16,828 bases of DNA. It comes from DASPXY01 sp038227745 (GTDB lineage Bacteria; Planctomycetota; Planctomycetia; Gemmatales; Gemmataceae). Within the stretch, counting starts at the first letter, position 1. Every line of letters begins with the position of its first letter. Below are positions 1-4,996 of the stretch, one piece after another. Both the position numbers and the translations under genes were made by a program. A model generated the notes under the pieces. It was not told where the DNA came from. It was given only the letters and a program-made list of their open reading frames with translations, and did no database searches. The stretch covers positions 1 through 16,828 of the forward strand of contig JBBRPS010000115.1 in assembly GCA_038227745.1 (NCBI GenBank), given 5' to 3'.

Positions 1-372
1 TGGAAGTACGCCCTGGTCCGCAAGCTGGAGCTGCTGCGCGCCGAGCTGGGCGGACCCGCGCCGACGCCGTTGGAGCGGTTGCTGGTCGAGCGCGTGGCCG
101 CGTGCTGGCTGCAGCTGCACTACGCCGACATATTGCTGGCCCAGAATGCGAATAAGCTGACTCTGGGGCAGGGGGAGCATCACGAGCGCTGTCGGGACCG
201 CGCCCACAAGCGCTACCTGTCCGCCCTCAAGGCGCTGGCGCTGGTCCGCAAACTGGCCGTCCCCGTCCTGCAAAGGGCGAGCCGGCCGGCGGCCGACGAC
301 GGGGGCGAAGGGACTGCCGGAGAACGGAACGGCTATCACGCGGGGAGAGTACCGGCAGGACACCTGAATTGA
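1..372 (+). CDS. Hypothetical protein, 3' part only (5' end outside window)
   Basis: An open frame runs from the first base of the window to a TGA at 370-372, so the gene starts upstream. About 123 residues are visible. The frame is open before the first possible internal start (TTG at 70), and the upstream residues look equally protein-like. The protein is basic, probably helical, with a stretch reading RAHKRYLSALKALALVRKLA (about residues 69-88 of the visible part). This style is familiar from small uncharacterised planctomycete proteins that often sit near recombinases, but I cannot name a function. No catalytic motif, signal peptide or membrane segment is seen. The last 35 residues are low-complexity (Gly/Arg/Ala) and may be extended beyond the family's usual end. 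A recombinase remnant follows 40 bp downstream in the same frame. Confidence 0.6.
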   Translation, partial: WKYALVRKLELLRAELGGPAPTPLERLLVERVAACWLQLHYADILLAQNANKLTLGQGEHHERCRDRAHKRYLSALKALALVRKLAVPVLQRASRPAADDGGEGTAGERNGYHAGRVPAGHLN

Positions 373-973
373 GCCCGGGCGCGGAGTCCGTGGATAGATC
401 ACCCCACCGAACCCGGCGCCCTGGTCCCCCCCCCGGCGGCCGGCGCCCTCGACCTGCCGCCGGCGGCGCGGCTCGCGGCCGCCTTCCAAGACGGTCGCTC
501 CCCCGACACCCTCCGCGCCTACCGCCGCGACCTGGCCGACGAGGCGGGAGGCGCTGGCTGCCCGGGCAGCGACCGGCCTTGGCCGCGACTTGGGGGGCGG
601 CGGGGGACTCCAGCAGCGCCACCAGCCCCGTCGCGTGCTGGCAGCGGCCGTCGCTCTGGAAGGCGCGGCAGTCGCAGGCCACGCTACCGTAGGACGCCTC
701 GATCTCGACAACCCGCTCGCCGGACTCAAGGAACGCGCCGGCCTTCACGCCGCGGGTCAGCCGGTAGGCTTCCACTTCCGGTACGTCCATGTCGATCAGC
801 TTTTCAATCAGGTAGGTATGCCCGCCGATCTCGGCGATGGCGCGGCCGTGGGTGTTGAACCCCTCCAGCCAGCGTGGCGGCGGGGCCGGGTCGGGGCGCG
901 GCCGGTCTTGACGGGCGGGCGGAAAGAGCGCACAGTGAACATCGAACAGACCTCCGTAAAAGGGATGTTCCAC
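227..973 (-). CDS. SWIM zinc-finger domain protein, probably frameshifted at the 5' end and rearranged at the 3' end
   Basis: The credible protein core spans about 545-885 on the minus strand. It contains RWLEGFNTHGRAIAEIGGHT, then a SWIM-type zinc finger C-D-C-x8-C-Q-H encoded at about 638-676. SWIM fingers bind nucleic acid or protein partners. The open frame can begin at a GTG (973) without a clear ribosome site. A much better start lies in another frame: an ATG at 942-940, preceded by a perfect GGAGG (955-951) at 8 nt spacing. That frame encodes MFTVRSFRPPVKTGR, which would join the SWIM frame if a frameshift lies near 885-905. After about 545 the frame continues to 227 only as Pro/Arg/Gly-rich antisense of an integrase scrap and a neighbour gene, so the native C-terminus appears lost. 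It could be a short living protein or a decaying gene. Confidence 0.5.
   Translation of the reverse strand: MEHPFYGGLFDVHCALFPPARQDRPRPDPAPPPRWLEGFNTHGRAIAEIGGHTYLIEKLIDMDVPEVEAYRLTRGVKAGAFLESGERVVEIEASYGSVACDCRAFQSDGRCQHATGLVALLESPAAPQVAAKAGRCPGSQRLPPRRPGRGGRRGGCRGSDRLGRRPRAAPPAAGRGRRPPGGGPGRRVRWGDLSTDSAPGLNSGVLPVLSPRDSRSVLRQSLRPRRRPPAGSPFAGRGRPVCGPAPAP
409..560 (+). pseudogene. Tyrosine recombinase remnant (N-terminal SAM-like core-binding scrap)
   Basis: Read in the frame that begins at 409, the plus strand encodes a segment with LPPAARLAAAFQDGRSPDTL followed by RAYRRDLAD (about 454-540). This is the classic first helix of the core-binding (SAM-like) domain of phage-type integrases: 'GRSPxTLxAYRRDLxDF'. 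The similarity stops at about 541, right after RRDLAD, where FxxWL would normally follow. There the sequence switches to the antisense tail of the SWIM zinc-finger gene. No start codon, catalytic domain or other integrase part is present here. The separate intact recombinase at 3731-4996 has a different N-terminus, so this is a relic of another element. The homology is recognised by eye only. Confidence 0.6.
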
Positions 974-1026
974 GGCCCCGGGCGTGAATCAGACGCCGCG
1001 GGGCCAACTTGTTTGACTGTAGACGT

Positions 1027-1055
1027 ATATTACAGACTTCTACAACCATAGTCAA
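1027..1055 (-). promoter_or_regulatory. Predicted sigma-70-type promoter for the SWIM gene
   Basis: On the minus strand there is a TTGACT -35 box (1055-1050) and a TAATAT -10 box (1032-1027), separated by exactly 17 bp. Transcription would start near 1020, about 80 nt upstream of the preferred ATG at 942, which has its own GGAGG. The box lies in a clearly AT-richer stretch between two divergent genes. The -35 overlaps the left arm of an inverted repeat (1051-1067), so repressor binding there would block it. Confidence 0.5.
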
Positions 1056-1067
1056 CTGCAAGTTGAC
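1051..1067. promoter_or_regulatory. Inverted-repeat operator candidate GTCAACT-GCA-AGTTGAC
   Basis: This is a perfect 7-bp inverted repeat with a 3-bp centre, lying in the control region between the minus-strand SWIM gene and the plus-strand ribbon-helix-helix-like gene. The left arm overlaps the -35 box of the minus-strand promoter. The right arm contains a plus-strand TTGACA (1063-1068). The core word TCAAC/GTTGA recurs at 1072-1076, 1099-1103 and 1144-1148. An operator for the neighbouring small DNA-binding-like protein is a reasonable inference. Confidence 0.45.
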
Positions 1068-1097
1068 ATAATCAACGTATTATTTACAGAGAGTGCT

Positions 1098-1150
1098 TTC
1101 AACCGGGAAGGGGTATACAATGAGCGGTTGCCAGTGGTATACTTCAACCG
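1098..1150. repeat. Paired TTCAACCG and GGTATAC repeats in the control region
   Basis: TTCAACCG occurs at 1098-1105 and again at 1143-1150. GGTATAC occurs at 1112-1118 and 1136-1142, with starts 24 bp apart. The second copies of the two words adjoin each other, while the first copies are 6 bp apart in the opposite order. GTATAC is itself palindromic. They sit 28-80 bp upstream of the ATG at 1178 and could be operator half-sites, or the TATAC words could serve as -10 elements. No well-spaced -35 accompanies them. Confidence 0.35.
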
Positions 1151-1177
1151 TCGTCAAGCAAGGGAGGATTTGAGGAT

Positions 1178-1375
1178 ATGCGCGTCATGGCCAAGAAAGA
1201 TGCCGCCCGGCAGCTTGCGTTCCGCGTGCCTGGCTCGATGGCGGGCCGCGTCGAAAAGGTCGCCGCCCGTCTTGGCCTCGACTTGAGCAACTTCCTCCGC
1301 ATGTTGCTGGTGGAGAACCTCGCCATCTACGAACGGCGGGCCGACAAGATCGAGGAAGGCGCCCAGGAAGGTTAG
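1178..1375 (+). CDS. Small ribbon-helix-helix-like (Arc/CopG-type) protein
   Basis: This 65-aa basic protein has the layout of a ribbon-helix-helix DNA-binding protein. A short strand, RQLAFRVP (about residues 11-18), is followed by a helix beginning SMAGRVEKVAARLG and a second helix, SNFLRMLLVENLAIYERR. Such proteins usually act as dimeric repressors or as antitoxins of toxin-antitoxin pairs. The start at 1178 has GGGAGG at 1162-1167 (10 nt spacing) and a closer GAGG at 1172-1175. An in-frame ATG at 1187 would shorten it by three residues. Upstream lies a dense set of TCAAC/GTTGA words and an inverted repeat, suggesting autoregulation and control of the divergent SWIM gene. No toxin gene is adjacent. 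The fold call is by eye; the function is inferred. Confidence 0.6.
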   Translation: MRVMAKKDAARQLAFRVPGSMAGRVEKVAARLGLDLSNFLRMLLVENLAIYERRADKIEEGAQEG

Positions 1376-1462
1376 GCCCGTCGAAAACAACTAGCCCCTT
1401 GCAGCGCACTGTGCGCCGTGCGAGACTGTCCCGGTCGCCCCAAACGACCGGAGGTAGTCCCC

Positions 1463-1987
1463 ATGCGCTCCACGTCCTGTTTCGTGGCCATTCTGATAGC
1501 GTTGCTTCCCGGGTGCGACAGCGGCGGCAAGGTCGGCGGCCCCCCTCCGGCGGGGAAACCCGCAGCAGAAGTGGACGCCAAGGCGGTGTGGTGGGAATAC
1601 GGCGAAAACGCCGCGGCGGCCGACGCCAAGTATAAGGGCAAGACACTGGCGATCACGGCGAATGTGCGGAAGATCGAACCCGCGGGCGCAGGCTACGTCG
1701 CCGATCTTGGCGCCACCGTCTCCGTGGCCCCGCAGTCCAGGGCCGCATACATCCGACTCGATGCCAAGCAAAAGAAGTGGTTCAACGAGGGACCACCGGC
1801 GAACGTCCTGGCTTTTCTGGCGACGGGTGCCGAGAAAGGTTTCGCCTCTCTCAAGGTGCCCATGCCACCGCAGGACACGATAACCTTGATTGGGGTGTGT
1901 CGCGGCATGGAGAAGAACGTGGACGTCTTCAAGGGCTACACCGTCAGCTTTGAGCGATGCGTCGTCCGTCCAGAAGCGAAGGATTAG
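1463..1987 (+). CDS. Lipoprotein with tRNA_anti-like (OB-fold) domain
   Basis: This 174-aa protein begins with a lipoprotein signal, MRSTSCFVAILIALLPGC, with an LPGC lipobox and the lipidated cysteine at residue 18. The start at 1463 is chosen over an upstream in-frame ATG (1418) because it has GGAGG at 1450-1454 with 8 nt spacing and places the signal peptide at the N-terminus. After a Gly/Pro linker comes a region (about residues 36-75) reading YGENAAAADAKYKGKTLAIT, which matches the pattern of the tRNA_anti-like OB-fold family ('y..N...Ad.kYkgk.l.vtg.v'). A second conserved strand, TITLIGVCRGM, lies near residues 140-150. The family occurs as envelope lipoproteins of unknown role. Nearby genes do not reveal a partner. 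It is probably monocistronic. Confidence 0.75.
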   Translation: MRSTSCFVAILIALLPGCDSGGKVGGPPPAGKPAAEVDAKAVWWEYGENAAAADAKYKGKTLAITANVRKIEPAGAGYVADLGATVSVAPQSRAAYIRLDAKQKKWFNEGPPANVLAFLATGAEKGFASLKVPMPPQDTITLIGVCRGMEKNVDVFKGYTVSFERCVVRPEAKD

Positions 1988-2180
1988 CTCACATGATTGC
2001 CGGGGGCGCTGGCCTTCCGGCTTCGCGCTGCGTCCCTTGAAGGATTTCGTTTGTGCGCTGTTGTTCCCGGACCATTCGCTCTTGAGCGGATTCTCCACCT
2101 TGCGTGCGTAGGGCAGCGACCTGGAACCTTGAAAAAGAGGCACGGAAGTCTTCGGGGCCACGACTGACGTTCGCCAGTTC

Positions 2181-2363
2181 ATGCCGATTCCGCCCCTCCC
2201 TGCGTGTCCCGGAAGCCTGGCCTTCGGCGTGCTGCTGGCGGGCGGCGGACACCCGGTACACCTTGCGGCCGGGTGTCTGGTCGCCGGCCTGGGCGTCTTC
2301 ACTGTGGGCTATCAGGTGTGGGACGCGCTGCGGCCGCGCGGCCAGGACGATGGAGGGCGCTGA
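2181..2363 (+). CDS. Small hydrophobic protein, one predicted membrane helix
   Basis: The 60-aa frame has GC-rich third positions typical of this genome in its second half and one hydrophobic segment (about residues 27-45, AAGCLVAGLGVFTVGYQVW) followed by a charged tail. I do not recognise a family. There is no clear Shine-Dalgarno before the ATG, so the true start is uncertain and the frame could be the end of a decayed longer gene. Its TGA at 2361-2363 directly precedes a GTG start (2365) of the next gene. The GGAGGG serving that gene lies inside this one, so the two are likely translationally coupled. It is the first gene of a run leading to a recombinase. Confidence 0.45.
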   Translation: MPIPPLPACPGSLAFGVLLAGGGHPVHLAAGCLVAGLGVFTVGYQVWDALRPRGQDDGGR

Positions 2364-2364
2364 C

Positions 2365-2676
2365 GTGCCGAACGACCTGCCCCGCGTGCTGGCGCTGCTG
2401 ACCGCCCGCCAGGTCGAGGTTCATCCCGTCAGCAACGCGCCGACCATCGTCAACGTGACGGACCATCTCGTCTGCTCGCGCCTGCCGACGTCGGCGCCGC
2501 TGGCGATCTTCGCGAGCCTGGACGGCGTCGCCGGCGAGGTGCCCGTGGGCCTGCGCGTGTTCTCCCCCGACGGCGCGCTGCTGCACGACAACGCCGGCCA
2601 GTCGAAGAAGGCCCGCAAGACCGAGGCGCCGCCCCCCGAACCGCCGAAGCGGCCCCGCAAGGGCAGGGGGAAGTGA
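2365..2676 (+). CDS. Hypothetical protein, 103 aa, with basic C-terminal tail
   Basis: The start is placed at GTG 2365, with GGAGGG at 2352-2357 (7 nt spacing). An ATG at 2350 is also in frame but would put the ribosome site inside the gene. The first 75 residues look globular, with mixed hydrophobic and polar residues and phrases such as LTARQVEVHPVSNAPTIVNV and DGVAGEVPVGLRVFSPDG. The last 25 residues are Lys/Arg/Pro-rich and end KRPRKGRGK, which may contact nucleic acid. No known motif is seen and I do not recognise the family. The gene lies 1 bp after the small hydrophobic protein and 25 bp before the next gene, so it belongs to the same transcript. Confidence 0.6.
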   Translation: MPNDLPRVLALLTARQVEVHPVSNAPTIVNVTDHLVCSRLPTSAPLAIFASLDGVAGEVPVGLRVFSPDGALLHDNAGQSKKARKTEAPPPEPPKRPRKGRGK

Positions 2677-2701
2677 ACCGCAAAGGGAGGAGACACCAGC
2701 A

Positions 2702-3022
2702 ATGTCAGCGACCGCGAACGCCACCGAGGCAGCCGCCCCGAACCGGCCGTCCGTCCCCGAGGAACACCGCGCCCGCCTGGAGCGTGACTTCGCTTGTTAT
2801 CGCCGCGAGTTGTCCCGACTGCTGGCGGAGGGCCACGGCGGGCGCTATGCCCTCATCCACGATGGCCAGGTCCTCAGCGTCTGGGACACGCAGCGCGACG
2901 CCATGCAGGCCGGCTGCGAGCGCTTCGGCCTTGAGCCGTTCGCCGTCAACCGGGTCAACCCGGCGGACGTCGAGCGCTTCGCCCAGCTGGACGCCGGCAG
3001 GGGCAGCGCATGCCCGTCCTGA
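2702..3022 (+). CDS. DUF5678-like small protein, partner of a retropepsin-like gene
   Basis: This 106-aa protein starts at an ATG with a strong AAGGGAGGAG (2683-2692). The N-terminal 35 residues are charged and helical (EEHRARLERDFACYRREL). They are followed by GRYALIHDGQVLSVWDTQRD and AMQAGCERFGLEPFAVNRV. The pattern 'G.yali.dG.v.....t..dA...g..rfG..pF.v..v' is that of DUF5678-type small proteins. In my recollection these regularly precede small retropepsin-like aspartic proteases in several bacterial groups. Its 3' end overlaps the protease gene by 13 nt, which argues for coupled translation and a joint function. The biochemical role is unknown. Family placement is by eye. Confidence 0.65.
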   Translation: MSATANATEAAAPNRPSVPEEHRARLERDFACYRRELSRLLAEGHGGRYALIHDGQVLSVWDTQRDAMQAGCERFGLEPFAVNRVNPADVERFAQLDAGRGSACPS

Positions 3023-3456
3023 ACGGCACCATCGAACCTGAAGGGGCGCTGGTCCCTATCATCCTGGGCTGGGGCGCCGCCCACGTCGCTCTACTCCGGG
3101 CCGCCGCAAAGGCGATCCCGCAGCCGGTGAGCGCAGGGGCGCTGCTGGACAGCGGCGCCGAGGTCACCTCGGTTGACCCCTCCCTGGTGCAGGCCCTGGG
3201 CTTGCCCCTGGATAGCTTCAGCCTGACGAACCTGCCCGCGGGCGGCGGTCTGACCGTCGCCACGCAATACTTCGCCGCCCTGACCATCGTTCACCCCTCG
3301 GGCAACGCCGCCCTGAACCTGGTCCTCAGTGACCTGCTGGTTGTCGAACTGCCCCTCGGGCCGCTGGGCTACCGGGCCCTGATCGGGCGCGACGTGCTCG
3401 CCCGGTGCCGTTTCCTCTACAACGGGCCGCGAGGCCGGTTCCGGCTGGCCTACTGA
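3010..3456 (+). CDS. Retropepsin-like (clan AA) aspartic protease
   Basis: This 148-aa protein carries the single-domain aspartic protease signature: ALLDSGAEVTSVD at residues 44-56, with catalytic D47 in a D-S-G motif. A second half-signature, hydrophobic-hydrophobic-G-R-D (ALIGRD, 123-128), is followed by CRFLYNGPRGRFRLAY at the C-terminus. Members are thought to work as homodimers, each monomer giving one Asp. No signal peptide or membrane segment is present, so it is probably cytosolic. It starts 13 nt before the end of the DUF5678-like gene, with GGGG (about 3000-3003) as a weak ribosome site. The natural substrate is unknown; the upstream protein is one candidate. The catalytic motifs are intact. 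Confidence 0.8.
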   Translation: MPVLNGTIEPEGALVPIILGWGAAHVALLRAAAKAIPQPVSAGALLDSGAEVTSVDPSLVQALGLPLDSFSLTNLPAGGGLTVATQYFAALTIVHPSGNAALNLVLSDLLVVELPLGPLGYRALIGRDVLARCRFLYNGPRGRFRLAY

Positions 3457-3641
3457 AGCAACACGAAGGAGCGCGCCGCGGCGGGCGGGAGGACAGCCCG
3501 GCCGATCGGCGCCGGCCCTGCGCCGCCCCGTCGCACCGGGAGGGCCGTTGGCGCGGCGGGACGGGTTCCGTCGAATTCTACCCGCGTTGGCCGGGAGGAG
3601 AGCGGGGCGCTACCGGCCTGGAATCGGCCCTCTGCATTGTG

Positions 3642-3647
3642 TACGAT
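3642..3647 (+). promoter_or_regulatory. Possible -10 box (TACGAT) upstream of the recombinase
   Basis: The 274-bp gap between the protease gene and the recombinase is very GC-rich, except for a short AT-richer patch around 3632-3660. TACGAT at 3642-3647 could be a -10 box, with CTGGAA (3618-3623) 18 bp upstream as a poor -35. It would give the recombinase its own promoter and a leader of about 75 nt. Confidence 0.25.
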
Positions 3648-3682
3648 ACCGTCTCCTTTGGCCGCGCCGGTCGCGCCCCGTC

Positions 3683-3716
3683 GTGAGAAGCGGGGCGCCC
3701 CGGCCGGCCTTCTCAC
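3683..3716 (+). promoter_or_regulatory. Hairpin just upstream of the recombinase ribosome site
   Basis: GTGAGAAG (3683-3690) and CTTCTCAC (3709-3716) form a perfect 8-bp stem. The 18-nt loop contains the palindrome GGGGCGCCCC (3692-3701). The stem ends 1 nt before the AGAGGAA (3718-3724) that serves the GTG start at 3731. In RNA it could influence access to the ribosome site. In DNA it could be a binding site. There is no T-run, so it is not an obvious intrinsic terminator. Confidence 0.45.
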
Positions 3717-3730
3717 CAGAGGAACCCTTC

Positions 3731-4996
3731 GTGGCAAGCATCTCTTCCAGCCCTGACGGGCTGCGCACCATCCAGTTCATGGCCAGCGGCGGCAAGCGCA
3801 AGAGCATCCGCCTGGGCAAGGTCTCCAAACGCATCGCCGAGGAAGTCCGAACCAAGGTCGAGGCCCTGCACGCCTCGGCGGTCGCCGGCGTCTCCTGGGA
3901 CGCCGAGACGGCCCGCTGGGTGGCTGGCATCGCCCCCGAGCTGGCCGACAAGCTGGCGGCCGTGGGCCTGATTCCGCCGCGCCGGGAAGCCGCCCGATTC
4001 CGGCTGGGGGATTTCCTGGACGCCTACACGGGCGGCCGCACCGACGCCAAGGATAGTACGGTCAAAGCCATGCGGATCGGGGCGGCAAGGCTGGTGGCCT
4101 ACTTCGGCGCGGAGCGCGAGCTACAGGCCATCACCCCGGGGGACGCGGACGACTGGGCACGCTGGCTGCTGGCGCAGCAGTACGCGGCCGCGACCGTGAG
4201 CCGGTCCGTGAAGTGGGCGCGGCAGTTCTTCCGCGCCGCCCTGCGCAAGAAGCTAATCGCCGAGAACCCGTTCGACGAGGTGAAGTGTTCCGGCATGGGG
4301 AACGACGCCCGCAAGTTCTTCGTCACCCGCGATGCCGCCCGCCTGGTGCTCGACGCCTGCCCCAACGCCGAATGGCGGCTGGTCTTTGCCCTGTCCCGCT
4401 ACGGCGGCCTGCGCTGCCCCTCCGAGCACCAGGCCCTCGAATGGGCCGACGTGAATTGGGAGCAGGGCCGCTTCCGGGTACCCAGCCCGAAGACGGCGCG
4501 GCACGAGGGCAAGGAAGAGCGCTGGGTGCCGATCTTCCCCGAGCTGCGGCCCTACCTCGAAGAGTCCTTCGAGCTGGCCGCCGAGGGCGCCGTTCACGTC
4601 TTGACGCGCTACCGCAAGTCATCAGGGAACCTCCGCACCGACCTGGCCCGGATCGTCCGCCGGGCGGGGCTCAAGCCGTGGCCGCGGCTGTTCCACAACC
4701 TGCGCGCCACCCGCGAGACCGAGCTGGCGGCCGAGTACCCCCTGCACGTCGTCTGCGCCTGGATCGGCAACAGCGCCCTGATCGCCGCCAGGCACTACCT
4801 GCAGGTGACCGACGGGGACTTCGAGCGCGCTGCAAAATCCGGTGCAGAAGCGCTGCAAAATCCGGTGCAGCAAGCCGCCGCACGGGCTCGCACCGAATCG
4901 CAAGAATCGCCCGAAGTCCTTGACGCTTGCGGCTTAGTGCGAGAAGATGCCGGTTGTTGCGGCTCCATGCCGGATAGCCAAAGGGTCACACCATGA
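3731..4996 (+). CDS. Tyrosine recombinase / phage-type integrase
   Basis: This 421-aa site-specific recombinase starts at GTG 3731 with AGAGGAA at 3718-3724; the frame is open upstream but the residues there look non-coding. Domains in order: an N-terminal arm-binding-like part (IQFMASGGKRKSIRLGKVSK, about 12-31), a core-binding SAM-like domain (about 90-190) and a catalytic domain. The visible catalytic residues are R228 (in RYGGLR), H322 and R325 (HNLR) and the nucleophile Y356 (RHYLQ). A lysine near 250-260 is also available. The motif before the tyrosine reads WIGNS rather than the more usual WLGHS, a variant I associate with planctomycete integrases. The 65-residue tail after Y356 is low-complexity and contains a 21-bp DNA direct repeat. 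The stop overlaps the next gene's start. It probably mobilises the small genes upstream. Confidence 0.88.
   Translation: MASISSSPDGLRTIQFMASGGKRKSIRLGKVSKRIAEEVRTKVEALHASAVAGVSWDAETARWVAGIAPELADKLAAVGLIPPRREAARFRLGDFLDAYTGGRTDAKDSTVKAMRIGAARLVAYFGAERELQAITPGDADDWARWLLAQQYAAATVSRSVKWARQFFRAALRKKLIAENPFDEVKCSGMGNDARKFFVTRDAARLVLDACPNAEWRLVFALSRYGGLRCPSEHQALEWADVNWEQGRFRVPSPKTARHEGKEERWVPIFPELRPYLEESFELAAEGAVHVLTRYRKSSGNLRTDLARIVRRAGLKPWPRLFHNLRATRETELAAEYPLHVVCAWIGNSALIAARHYLQVTDGDFERAAKSGAEALQNPVQQAAARARTESQESPEVLDACGLVREDAGCCGSMPDSQRVTP
4827..4870 (+). repeat. 21-bp exact direct repeat inside the recombinase 3' end
   Basis: Two identical 21-bp copies lie at 4827-4847 and 4850-4870, a 23-bp period. 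Each contains CTGCA and TGCAG as an inverted pair flanking AAATCCGG. Since 23 is not a multiple of three, the copies are read in different frames (AAKSGAEA versus LQNPVQ), so selection on the protein does not easily explain the identity. Recombinase binding sites or an attachment-site region are possible. Confidence 0.6.

Noticed and set aside
1404..1416. GCGCAC-T-GTGCGC palindrome downstream of the RHH-like gene
   Set aside because: The 6-bp arms of only G/C/A words are expected by chance in this base composition, and there is no T-run to support a terminator.
1391..2302. Minus-strand open frame covering the lipoprotein gene and the following gap
   Set aside because: The plus strand has a convincing signal peptide, ribosome site and domain pattern. 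The minus frame has no recognisable domain. I see nothing firm in the gap 1988-2180.
4213..4923. Alternative-frame Arg/Pro/Ala-rich open frame within the recombinase
   Set aside because: The recombinase frame holds all catalytic motifs. The other frame is compositional noise.
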